A stretch of DNA of 8,222 nucleotides from Solirubrobacter sp044865965 (GCA_044865965.1 JBIOTP010000020.1:1-8222); one strand, 5' to 3'; counted from the first letter of the stretch, positions 1 to 6,462 are shown. Notes: generated by a model not told the origin, from the sequence alone. Translations and numbers: made by a program.

Positions 1-56
1 CCGGGCGCGAGCTCGGCGCCCCGGTCTGCATGGCCGGTTTGAGACGATGCGGCCGG

Positions 57-1334
57 ATGAGGATCACCGGGGTCCACACGGCGGTCGTCGAGGGCAACTA
101 CGACTGGACCTTCGTCCGCGTCGACGCCGATGACGAGGGCCTGTCCGGGCTCGGCGAGTGCTTCTGCGCGCCCGGGCTGACGGCGATCGTGCGCGACCTC
201 GCGCCGCTGCTGGTGGGCGAGGATCCGCGCGACGTCGACCGGCTGTGGGGGAAGCTGCGCTGGGGCGCGTCGGGGGCGGGGTCGCCCGCCGGCATCGTCT
301 ACAACGCGATCTCCGGCATCGAGGCGGCGCTGTGGGACCTCGTCGGTCGCGCCTACGGCGTCCCGATCCACCGCCTGCTCGGCGGCCGCTTCCGGGACAC
401 GGTGCGCATGTACGCCGACTGCCACGCCGGCGAGGCGCTCACGTCGATGGACGCGACGATGGTCGCGCGCCCGGCGCGCTGGGCGCAGGAGCCGCCGGAG
501 GCGATCGCGGCCGGCGCGCTGCGCGCGCCCGAGCACGGCCGGGCGTACGCGCGCGCCGCACCGGACGAGATGTTCACGCCCGAGCTGTACGCCGCGCGCG
601 CCCGCCAGGTGGTGGCCGAGCTCGGCTTCAGCGCCCTGAAGTTCGACCTCGACGTGCCGACGCCGTATCAGCAGGACACCGCCTCGGGGACGCTGACGCG
701 CGCCGAGGTGCGCGCGATGGCCGAGCTCGCCGCCGCCACGATCGAGGCCGCCGGCGACGACGTCGACGTCGCCTTCGACTGCCACTGGCGCTACCAGGTG
801 GCGGACGCGCAGCGGCTCGCGCACGAGCTCGAGCCGCTCGGGCTCCTGTGGCTGGAGGACCCGGTCCCGCCGGAGAACGTCGCCGCGCTGCGGAGGGTCA
901 CGACGTCGACCACGACCCCGATCGCCACGGGCGAGAACGGCTACCTGCGCCACGGCTTCCGCGAGGCGTTCGAGACCGGCGCGATCGACATCGCGGCGCC
1001 CGACCTGCAGAAGACCGGCGGCCTGCTGGAGGGACGCCGGATCGCCGACTTCGCCGACACGCACTACATCACCCTGGCGCCGCACTGCATCGCGAGCCCG
1101 ATCGGGACGATCGCCGCCGTGCACGTGGCCGCCGCGATCCCGAACTTCCTCGCGCTCGAGTGGCACGGGATGAGCGTGCCGTTCTGGGAGGACCTGGCGG
1201 CAGGCTGGGACGGGCCGGTGATCGACCGCGGCCGGATCCGGGTGCCGGACGCGCCCGGGCTGGGCGTCGAGCTCAACCTCGACGTCGCGCGGGAATACGC
1301 CCGCCCGGGGGAGCCGTTCTTCGATGAGCGTTGA
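57..1334 (+). CDS. Enolase-superfamily enzyme, mandelate racemase/sugar-acid dehydratase group
   Basis: Predicted 425-residue cytosolic Mg-dependent enzyme that would abstract the proton alpha to a carboxylate, giving racemisation or dehydration of a hydroxy or sugar acid. The N-terminal capping domain (about 1-130) is followed by the TIM-like barrel. Visible active-site residues are Lys195 in ALKFD, metal ligands Asp241 (FDCHW), Glu267 (LEDP) and Glu293 (TGENG), the Asp316 (APDLQK)/His343 (APHCIASP) dyad, and Glu368 (LALEWHG). Spacings D-E 26, E-E 26, E-D 23 and D-H 27 equal those known for mandelate racemase (D195, E221, E247, D270, H297). The Lys-to-first-Asp gap is 46 instead of 29, and the lysine sits in a K-x-D pattern as in sugar-acid dehydratase branches. 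I chose ATG 57 because MRITGVHT is the usual family N-terminus; ATG 30 in the same frame would add nine basic residues. Neither has a clear ribosome-binding site. It overlaps metY by 11 bases. Substrate cannot be predicted; family certain, function open. Confidence 0.9.
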   Translation: MRITGVHTAVVEGNYDWTFVRVDADDEGLSGLGECFCAPGLTAIVRDLAPLLVGEDPRDVDRLWGKLRWGASGAGSPAGIVYNAISGIEAALWDLVGRAYGVPIHRLLGGRFRDTVRMYADCHAGEALTSMDATMVARPARWAQEPPEAIAAGALRAPEHGRAYARAAPDEMFTPELYAARARQVVAELGFSALKFDLDVPTPYQQDTASGTLTRAEVRAMAELAAATIEAAGDDVDVAFDCHWRYQVADAQRLAHELEPLGLLWLEDPVPPENVAALRRVTTSTTTPIATGENGYLRHGFREAFETGAIDIAAPDLQKTGGLLEGRRIADFADTHYITLAPHCIASPIGTIAAVHVAAAIPNFLALEWHGMSVPFWEDLAAGWDGPVIDRGRIRVPDAPGLGVELNLDVAREYARPGEPFFDER

Positions 1335-2631
1335 CCCCGAGGACCGCGACTGGGGCCCGCGCACGCGCGCCATCCATGCCGGCGCGCGGCCGGACCCGAC
1401 GACCGGGGCGCGGGCGGTGCCGATCTACCAGACGACGTCGTTCGTGTTCGAGAACGTCGAGGACGCGGCCGACCTGTTCGCGCTGCAGAAGTACGGGAAC
1501 ATCTACACGCGCCTCGGCAACCCGGCGGTGGCGGCGTTCGAGGAGCGGATCGCGAGCCTCGAGGGCGGGATCGGCGCCATCGCCACCGGCAGCGGGCAGG
1601 CGGCCGAGACGCTGCTGTTCACGTCGCTGTGCGACGCCGGCGACCACATCGTGTCCAGCTCGGCGCTCTACGGCGGCACGTACACGCTGCTGAACGTGAC
1701 GCTGCGGCGGCTCGGGATCGAGACGACGTTCGTGCCCCCCGACGACCCGGCCGCGTTCGCCGGCGCCGTGCAGCCGGGACGCACGAAGCTGGTCTACACC
1801 GAGATCGTCGCCAACCCGGCGGGGACGATCGCCGACCTGGAGGCGCTGGCGGACGTGGCGCACGACGCGGGCGTGCCGTTCGCGATCGACTCGACGCTCG
1901 CCACCCCGTATCTCTGCCGGCCGCTCGACCACGGCGCCGACGTCGTGCTGCACTCGGCCACGAAGTTCCTCGGCGGCCACGGGACCTCGATCGGCGGCGT
2001 GATCGTCGACTCCGGCCGCTTCCCGTGGGACAACGGCAACTTCCCGGTGATGACCGAGCCGGTCGCCACGTACGGCAACCTGCGCTTCTGGGACAACTTC
2101 GGCGAGTACGGGTTCTGCACGAAGCTGCGGGTCGAGGGGCTGCGCAACCTCGGCGGCGTGCTGTCGCCGTTCAACGCGTTCCTGATCCTGCACGGGATGG
2201 AGACGCTGCCGCTGCGCATGGACGCCCACGTCGCCAACGCGCGCGGGGTGGCGGAGTGGCTCGACGCGGACTCGCGGGTCGCGTGGGTCCGCTACGCGGG
2301 GCTGCCGTCGGACCCGGGGTTCGGGCTCGCGAAGCGCTACCTGCCGCGCGGGCCCGGCGCCGTGTTCTCGTTCGGGCTGCGCGGCGGCCGGGCGGCGGGC
2401 GAGGCGTTCATCGAGGCCTGCGAGCTCTGCTCGCACCTCGCCAACGTCGGCGACACGCGCACGCTGGTCATCCACCCCGGGTCGACGATTCACCGGCAGC
2501 TGTCGGAGGAGGCGCTGCAGGCGGCAGGGGTGTTGCCGGAGCTCGTGCGCATCAGCGTCGGCATCGAGGACCCCGAGGACATCCTCTACGACCTGGACCG
2601 GGCGCTCGACGCGGCGGAAGACGTGCGATGA
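1324..2631 (+). CDS. metY: O-acetylhomoserine sulfhydrylase (homocysteine synthase), PLP-dependent
   Basis: Converts O-acetylhomoserine plus sulfide to homocysteine and acetate in the cytosol, using pyridoxal phosphate (direct sulfhydrylation route to methionine). The 435-residue protein has the full length and motif order of the Cys/Met-metabolism PLP enzymes of fold type I: TRAIHAG and PIYQTTSF at the N-terminus, KYGNIYTRLGNPA, the SGQAAETLL cofactor-phosphate region, SSALYGGTY, the cofactor-binding AIDST segment, and HSATKFLGGHG with Lys214 as the Schiff-base lysine. The C-terminal VGDTRTLVIHP, STIHRQLS and VRISVGIEDPEDI blocks are characteristic of MetY as opposed to MetB or MetC. ATG 1324 overlaps the upstream gene by 11 bases and has a GGGGGAG ribosome-binding site at 1307-1313, ten bases upstream. 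It lies two genes before metX, which makes its substrate. A MetZ-like use of O-succinylhomoserine is the main alternative. Confidence 0.95.
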   Translation: MSVDPEDRDWGPRTRAIHAGARPDPTTGARAVPIYQTTSFVFENVEDAADLFALQKYGNIYTRLGNPAVAAFEERIASLEGGIGAIATGSGQAAETLLFTSLCDAGDHIVSSSALYGGTYTLLNVTLRRLGIETTFVPPDDPAAFAGAVQPGRTKLVYTEIVANPAGTIADLEALADVAHDAGVPFAIDSTLATPYLCRPLDHGADVVLHSATKFLGGHGTSIGGVIVDSGRFPWDNGNFPVMTEPVATYGNLRFWDNFGEYGFCTKLRVEGLRNLGGVLSPFNAFLILHGMETLPLRMDAHVANARGVAEWLDADSRVAWVRYAGLPSDPGFGLAKRYLPRGPGAVFSFGLRGGRAAGEAFIEACELCSHLANVGDTRTLVIHPGSTIHRQLSEEALQAAGVLPELVRISVGIEDPEDILYDLDRALDAAEDVR

Positions 2632-2693
2632 GCGGGCGTACCGGCTCGACCGCGCCGATCGCGTCCGCTCGCGCACGCGGAGCAGGGTCGTGA
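2628..2693 (+). CDS. Possible 21-residue bridging ORF between metY and the CoA-binding gene
   Basis: A mini-ORF begins at ATG 2628 inside the metY stop (ATGA) and ends at TGA 2691, which overlaps the GTG start of the next gene (GTGA). A GGAAG sequence at 2616-2620 lies seven bases before its ATG. The peptide (MSGRTGSTAPIAS followed by ARARGAGS) has no recognisable domain. It exactly spans the only gap of more than a few bases in an otherwise overlapping operon, so its role, if real, may be to keep ribosomes moving between the genes rather than to make a functional peptide. It could equally be a chance reading frame, because stop codons are rare at this G+C content. Confidence 0.3.
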   Translation: MSGRTGSTAPIASARARGAGS

Positions 2694-3199
2694 GCCGGGA
2701 CGCGGTCGAGACCGCGCGCGGGACGTGGCAGCCTCCGAGCGCCGGCCGGCGGCGGTCGATCCTGCGCCGCGCGCGCACGATCGCGGTGGTCGGCGCCTCG
2801 TCGAACCCGGCGCGGCCGAGCCACTTCGTGCTCACCTACCTCAACTCGTCGAGCGCGGACTACGAGGTCTGGCCCGTGACGCCGCGCGAGGAGGCGGTGC
2901 TCGGGATGCGCTGCTTCGCTTCGCTTGCCGACCTGCCGGGGCCGCCCGACGTGGTCGACGTGTTCCGGCGCCCGGACGACCTGCCGGGGGTCGCGGAGGA
3001 GGCGGTCGCGGCCGGCGCCGGGGCGTTCTGGTCGCAGCTCGGGCTGCACAGCGACGACGCGGTGCGGATCGCCTATGAGGCCGGGCTCGACGTCGTCACC
3101 AACCGCTGCCTGAAGATCGAGCACGCGCGCTTCCACGGCGGCCTGCACCTCGCCGGCTTCGACACCGGCGTGATCTCGTCCAAGCGCACGCGTGGTTGA
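2690..3199 (+). CDS. Small CoA-binding Rossmann-fold protein (CoA_binding_2/YccU type)
   Basis: A 169-residue single-domain protein of the CoA-binding family related to the nucleotide-binding domain of succinyl-CoA synthetase alpha. The glycine-containing dinucleotide loop is TIAVVGASSNPARPSHF (residues 30-46, Gly35, Ser37), followed by YEVWPV, the conserved PDVVDVFR strand, WSQLGL, and the C-terminal block RCLKIEHARF plus GLHLAGFDTG. Length matches the family. The GTG start at 2690 overlaps the mini-ORF stop as GTGA and has GGAG at 2679-2682, seven bases upstream; no nearer alternative start exists. Its stop overlaps the metX start by eight bases. The protein's biochemical job is unknown. 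Its place between MetY and the acyl-CoA-consuming MetX suggests a role linked to CoA or to homoserine acylation, which is inference from context only. Confidence 0.88.
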   Translation: MSRDAVETARGTWQPPSAGRRRSILRRARTIAVVGASSNPARPSHFVLTYLNSSSADYEVWPVTPREEAVLGMRCFASLADLPGPPDVVDVFRRPDDLPGVAEEAVAAGAGAFWSQLGLHSDDAVRIAYEAGLDVVTNRCLKIEHARFHGGLHLAGFDTGVISSKRTRG

Positions 3200-4181
3200 G
3201 ACGCTCACGCTGTCCGACGGGCTCGTGCTGGAGTCGGGCGGGCGGCTCGCGCCGGTCGAGATCGCCTATGAGACCTACGGGCGCTTCACCGGCGACAACG
3301 CCGTGTTCGTGTGCCATGCGCTGACCGGGGACGCGCGCGCGGAAGACTGGTGGAGCACGCTCGTCGGGCCGGGCAAGCCGCTCGACACCTCGCGCTTCTA
3401 TGTCGTGTGCGCGAACCTGCTGGGCGGCTGCAAGGGGACGACCGGGCCGAGCTCGATCGATCCGTCGACCGGCCGCCCGTACGGGCTCGACTTCCCTCTG
3501 TTCACGGTGCGCGACCTCGTCTCGGCGCACCGCGCGCTGCTGCGCGGACTCGGCATCGAGCGCGTGCACACCGCGATCGGCGGCTCGCTCGGCGGGATGC
3601 AGGCGCTGCAGTGGGCGCTCGACCACCCGGACGAGCTCGAGCGCGCGGCGCTCGTCTGCGCAAGCGCCCGCCTGAGCGCCCAGAACCTCGCGTTCTCGCG
3701 CGTCGGCCGCGAGGCGATCCTGCGCCACGACGGGATGGCCGTCGCGCGCATGATGGCCCACATCACGTACCTGTCCGAGGAGGGGTTGCGGCTGAAGTTC
3801 GACCGCGCGCGCCGCGGCGGTGGCGGCGGGATGACGATGGAGTCGGACTTCGAGGTCGAGCACTACCTCGACCACCAGGCCGAGATCTTCCTCGCGCGCT
3901 TCGAGCCGCACACGTACCTGTACCTGTCGCGCGTGATGGACTACTTCGAGCCGTTCGCGTCACCGCCCGCGGCGCCGCCGCGCACGCGCTTTCTCGTGGT
4001 GTCCTTCGACTCCGACTGGCGCTTCGGCACCGAGCACTCGGAGTACATCGAGGCCGAGCTGGTGCGGCTCGGCGCCTCCGTCCGCCGGCACGAGGTGCGG
4101 TCGCCGTGGGGGCATGATTCGTTCCTGATGGAGGTGCCGGAGTACCACCGGCTGATCGCCGGCTTCCTGGAGGAGGAGTGA
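3192..4181 (+). CDS. metX: Homoserine O-acetyltransferase (MetX family, alpha/beta hydrolase fold)
   Basis: Transfers an acyl group from acyl-CoA to homoserine, the first committed step of methionine synthesis, and feeds MetY two genes upstream. The 329-residue protein shows the family signatures: IAYETYG near the N-terminus, VCHALTGDA, the WW and VVCANLLGGCKGTTGP stretch, the nucleophile elbow GGSLGGMQ with Ser132, the acid in SFDSDWRF (Asp275 likely catalytic, Asp273 adjacent) and the base in SPWGHDSFL (His308). A complete Ser-Asp-His triad is therefore present. It is slightly shorter than many MetX proteins (about 350-380). The GTG start at 3192 overlaps the preceding stop by eight bases; the first residues MVETLTLSDGL match the usual family beginning. 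MetX proteins can use acetyl-CoA or succinyl-CoA, and I cannot decide specificity by eye. Partnership with a MetY-type enzyme favours acetyl. Confidence 0.94.
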   Translation: MVETLTLSDGLVLESGGRLAPVEIAYETYGRFTGDNAVFVCHALTGDARAEDWWSTLVGPGKPLDTSRFYVVCANLLGGCKGTTGPSSIDPSTGRPYGLDFPLFTVRDLVSAHRALLRGLGIERVHTAIGGSLGGMQALQWALDHPDELERAALVCASARLSAQNLAFSRVGREAILRHDGMAVARMMAHITYLSEEGLRLKFDRARRGGGGGMTMESDFEVEHYLDHQAEIFLARFEPHTYLYLSRVMDYFEPFASPPAAPPRTRFLVVSFDSDWRFGTEHSEYIEAELVRLGASVRRHEVRSPWGHDSFLMEVPEYHRLIAGFLEEE

Positions 4182-5134
4182 TGCTCGCCGCCGTCTACCG
4201 AGAGCCGGGCGCCGCCACCGACGTCCTGCGGGTGGAGGAGGTCGAGCCGCCCGCGCCCGGGCCGGGCGAGGTGCGCGTGCGGGTTCGCGTGTCCGGCGTG
4301 AACCCGACGGACTGGAAGGCGCGGGCCAGCGCGCAGGTGCCGTTCGCCTTCCAGGTGCCCAACCAGGACGGCGCGGGCGTGATCGACGCGGTGGGCGAGG
4401 GCGTCGATCCCGCCCGGGTGGGCGAGCGGGTGTGGCTGTACTTCGCCGCCTGGCGGCGCCAGTGGGGTACCGCCGCGCAGTGGACGGTGCTGCCCGCCGC
4501 CCAGGCGGTGCCGCTGCCCGAGGGCGCCTCCGACGACCTCGGCGCGAGCCTCGGCATCCCGGCTTTGACGGCGTATCACTGCCTGCTGGCCGACGGGCCG
4601 ATCGAGGGCGGCACGGTACTGGTCGCCGGGGGCGCGGGCGCAGTCGGCCACGCGGCGATCGAGATCGCCCGCTGGGCCGGCGCGCGCGTGATCACCACGG
4701 TGTCGAGCGAGGAGAAGGCGGAGCTGGCGCGCGCGGCGGGCGCGCACGAGGTCGTCAACTACCGGGTCCAGGACGCCGCCGAGCGCGTGCGCGGCGTCGA
4801 CCGCGTGGTCGAGGTGTCGCTGGCCGCGAACCTCGCGCTCGACCTCGCGGCGTGCGCGCCGAACGCCGTGATCAGCACGTACGCCGACGACGGCCGCGAG
4901 CCGAGCCTCCCCGTGCGCCGGCTCATGGTCCCGAACCTGGTCCTGCGCTTCGTGCTCGTCTACACGATCCCGCCGGAGGCGCTGCGCGCCGCGGTCGAGG
5001 GCGTCGGCAAGGCGCTGCGCGCGGGCGCGCTGACGACGCTGCCGCTGCACCGCTTCACGCTCGAGCGCGCGGGGGACGCGCACGACGCGGTCGAGCGCGG
5101 GGCGGTCGGCAAGGTGCTCATCGACCTGCCGTGA
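4181..5134 (+). CDS. Zinc-independent NADPH:quinone reductase-like oxidoreductase (MDR superfamily)
   Basis: A 317-residue medium-chain dehydrogenase/reductase. The GroES-like N-terminal domain contains GVNPTDWK (residues 39-46), the quinone-reductase form of the active-site loop. The Rossmann domain begins with the AxxGxxG cofactor motif VAGGAGAVG (148-156), typical for NADPH binding. The cysteine/histidine ligands of catalytic and structural zinc in alcohol dehydrogenases are absent, so hydride transfer to quinones or enones is more likely than alcohol oxidation. The C-terminus GAVGKVLID is the normal family ending. ATG 4181 overlaps the metX stop by one base, with GGAGG at 4169-4173; GTG 4178 would add one residue and is less likely. 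It is the last gene of the operon. Its substrate and its link to methionine synthesis are unknown. Its final codons form copy 1 of a three-copy repeat. Confidence 0.9.
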   Translation: MLAAVYREPGAATDVLRVEEVEPPAPGPGEVRVRVRVSGVNPTDWKARASAQVPFAFQVPNQDGAGVIDAVGEGVDPARVGERVWLYFAAWRRQWGTAAQWTVLPAAQAVPLPEGASDDLGASLGIPALTAYHCLLADGPIEGGTVLVAGGAGAVGHAAIEIARWAGARVITTVSSEEKAELARAAGAHEVVNYRVQDAAERVRGVDRVVEVSLAANLALDLAACAPNAVISTYADDGREPSLPVRRLMVPNLVLRFVLVYTIPPEALRAAVEGVGKALRAGALTTLPLHRFTLERAGDAHDAVERGAVGKVLIDLP

Positions 5135-5231
5135 GGACGGGGCCGCCGAGGCTCGCGGCGCCCGGCGGCGCGCTCATCGACCCGCCGTGAGGCGGGGCGG
5201 CCGGCAGGGCGCTCATCGAGCTGCCGTGAGG
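5102..5231. repeat. Three direct repeats built from two convergent gene ends
   Basis: Copies lie at 5102-5136, 5158-5192 and 5197-5231. Their shared core CTCATCGACCTGCCGTGAGG differs by one base in each of copies 2 and 3. Copies 1 and 3 also match over the preceding 14 bases (11 of 14), and 5137-5160 matches 5238-5261 (21 of 24) after a six-base offset. Copy 1 is the 3' end of the oxidoreductase gene; copy 3 is the 3' end of the sugar dehydrogenase gene read on the other strand; copy 2 lies between the genes. On the + strand all three read Ala/Val-Leu-Ile-Asp/Glu-Leu/Pro-Pro-stop; on the - strand they read Leu-Thr-Ala-Gly/Ala-Arg-stop. Confidence 0.85.
5142..5169 (+). terminator. Possible GC-only hairpin downstream of the methionine operon
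   Basis: GCCGCCG at 5142-5148 pairs with CGGCGGC at 5163-5169 around a 14-base loop, beginning eight bases after the oxidoreductase stop codon. There is no T-tract, so this is not a canonical intrinsic terminator; T-less hairpins are reported as possible terminators in high-GC actinobacteria. Such stems arise easily by chance at this base composition. Confidence 0.25.
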
Positions 5232-6334
5232 CGGAACACGGGGCCGGCGAAGCTCACGGCGTACAGCCGGCCGCGCCCGTCCTCGCCGAACGAGTCGAGG
5301 TAGCCGACCTCGCGCCCGAGCGGCCGGTCGCCTTTGAGTGCGGTGCCCTCGAGGCGCGCGCTCCAGAGTTGGCCCGTGCAGAGGTCGCCGTACACGTAGC
5401 GGCCGCGCAGCGCGGGCAGCGCGGGGTCGCGCACGACGTAGCCGCCGGTGAGCGCGCACCAGCCGTCGGCGTGGCGGTGCGCGAGCGCGGGCGCGGTGAA
5501 CCCGCCGGCTGCGCCCTCCGCGAACGGCCACCCGAAGTTCGTCCCGGGTGATGCTTTGGGAGCGATCACGTCGACCTCCTCGGCCTCGGCGCCGCCGACG
5601 TCGCCGATCAGCAGCGCGCCGGTCGCGCGGTCGAACGAGAACCGCCACGGGTTGCGCAGCCCGAGCGCGTACACCTCGGGGCGCGGGCGGCGCGGGTCCA
5701 GCCGCAGCAGCTTGCCGCCCGGCCGGCCGGGGTCCTGGCTCACCTGCGGGTCGTCGCCGATGCCGGTGCTGACGTACAGCAGCCCGTCGCGCCCGAACTG
5801 CAGCTGGCCCCCGTGGTGCTGCGCGGCGGCGGGCCCGAGGTCGAGCACGTGCCGCACCCCGCTCCGGCCGCGGCGCAGCTCGTCGACTCGCAGCCGGCCC
5901 TGGCGATCCACGTAGTCGACGTAGAAGCGCCCGCTCCGCCGGTAGTCCGGCGCGAACGCCAGCGAGAACAGCCCCCGCTGGTCCACCGTCTCGTCCGGCC
6001 CCGGCACCACCACGCGCGAGCGGAGGTCCGCGAACGGCCGCTTCAGCACGCGGCCCCGCCGAACCTCCCGGATCAGTCCGCGACGCTCGACCACGACGAC
6101 CTGCGAGCCCGACCCCGGCGGGCTCGTGACGTACACCGGCTCGCGGAAGCTGCCGACCCGCCGGAGCCCGACCCCGACCCGCGCGCTCGCGACCGGCGGG
6201 GGCGTGGCGACGGGCTGGAGGCTGGCGAGGAGCCGCGCGCCCGAGCCCGGCGGGGTCGTGGCGACGGGCTGGAGGCTGGGCGCGGCGAGCGCGAGGGTCG
6301 CGAGCAGGATCCGCACCCGCCGAGTCTGCCGCAC
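5213..6334 (-). CDS. Secreted PQQ-type sugar dehydrogenase (glucose/sorbosone dehydrogenase fold)
   Basis: A 373-residue six-bladed beta-propeller protein, probably oxidising aldose sugars with pyrroloquinoline quinone outside the cytoplasmic membrane. The N-terminus has an arginine-rich start followed by ILLATLALAAPS, a signal peptide without a lipobox. Family blocks follow in order: EPVYVTSPPG (66-74), GLFSLAFAPDY (121-131), HHGGQLQFGRDGLLYVSTG (173-191) with His173 at the position of the catalytic base, GKLLRLDP, GLRNPWRFSFD (225-235), IGDVG, NFGWP and YGDLCTGQLW. Cys293 and Cys319 could form a disulfide. The terminal GPVFRL is a normal ending. The start is GTG 6332-6334; GTG 6314-6316 (six residues later) is equally possible, and neither has a strong ribosome-binding site. 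Residues 20-47 contain an 18-residue duplication. It converges on the methionine operon. No PQQ biosynthesis genes are in view, and HHIP-like non-enzymatic relatives exist. Confidence 0.9.
   Translation of the reverse strand: MRQTRRVRILLATLALAAPSLQPVATTPPGSGARLLASLQPVATPPPVASARVGVGLRRVGSFREPVYVTSPPGSGSQVVVVERRGLIREVRRGRVLKRPFADLRSRVVVPGPDETVDQRGLFSLAFAPDYRRSGRFYVDYVDRQGRLRVDELRRGRSGVRHVLDLGPAAAQHHGGQLQFGRDGLLYVSTGIGDDPQVSQDPGRPGGKLLRLDPRRPRPEVYALGLRNPWRFSFDRATGALLIGDVGGAEAEEVDVIAPKASPGTNFGWPFAEGAAGGFTAPALAHRHADGWCALTGGYVVRDPALPALRGRYVYGDLCTGQLWSARLEGTALKGDRPLGREVGYLDSFGEDGRGRLYAVSFAGPVFRLTAAR
6203..6279. repeat. In-frame 54-base tandem duplication in the sugar dehydrogenase leader
   Basis: A 23-base sequence beginning CGTGGCGACGGG and ending GGAGGCTGG occurs without mismatch at 6203-6225 and 6257-6279, a period of 54 bases or 18 codons. 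On the - strand it encodes SLQPVAT twice (residues 20-26 and 38-44), straight after the signal peptide. A degenerate relative lies in the conserved domain: 6103-6130 matches 6235-6262 at 24 of 28 bases, encoding VTSPPGSGS against ATTPPGSGA. Confidence 0.85.
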
Positions 6335-6389
6335 GCGGAGGCCGGCGCGCCGATCGGCGCTCCCCGGCTCGCGGGGGGCCGGCTCCCTC

Positions 6390-6411
6390 TTGCCGCGAGC
6401 GGTTGCGGCAA
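6390..6411. promoter_or_regulatory. Inverted repeat in the divergent intergenic region
   Basis: TTGCCGC at 6390-6396 and GCGGCAA at 6405-6411 are perfect inverted arms around an eight-base spacer, between the divergent starts at 6334 and 6463. The 22-base geometry and the A/T ends in a G+C-rich setting suit a dimeric-repressor operator, but no matching regulator gene is in the window. A second perfect palindrome, GCGCCGATCGGCGC, lies at 6347-6360, next to the sugar dehydrogenase start. Confidence 0.3.
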
Positions 6412-6426
6412 TGGCGGCGCGATCGC

Positions 6427-6455
6427 TCGACCGGCCCGCGCGGGGCCCCTACGGT
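6427..6455 (+). promoter_or_regulatory. Candidate sigma-70-type promoter for a leaderless transcript
   Basis: TCGACC at 6427-6432 (compare TTGACA) and TACGGT at 6450-6455 (compare TATAAT, with the key T-A and final T kept) are spaced by exactly 17 bases. The -10 element ends seven bases before ATG 6463, so transcription would begin at or next to the start codon. That explains why no ribosome-binding site precedes the gene. Leaderless mRNAs are common in actinobacteria. The match is by eye only. Confidence 0.35.
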
Positions 6456-6462
6456 CGGGCCG

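Noticed and set aside
1..42. Possible C-terminus of an upstream gene ending at TGA 40-42
   Set aside because: Only 13 codons with poor third-position bias; not enough to call.
1307..1324. A SAM or other riboswitch ahead of metY
   Set aside because: metY overlaps the upstream gene, so there is no untranslated leader; the visible element is only a ribosome-binding site.
1273..2835. 520-codon minus-strand open frame opposite metY
   Set aside because: Arginine- and valine-rich translation with no family motifs, opposite a fully motif-supported gene; an expected shadow at this G+C content.
3941..5083. 380-codon minus-strand open frame opposite metX and the oxidoreductase
   Set aside because: Composition is that of the complement of coding DNA (Arg/His/Ala-rich); both opposing genes carry catalytic motifs.
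6347..6360. Perfect 14-base palindrome GCGCCGATCGGCGC as an independent regulatory feature
   Set aside because: A palindrome of this length is expected about once in several kilobases at this base composition; only mentioned as part of the intergenic region.
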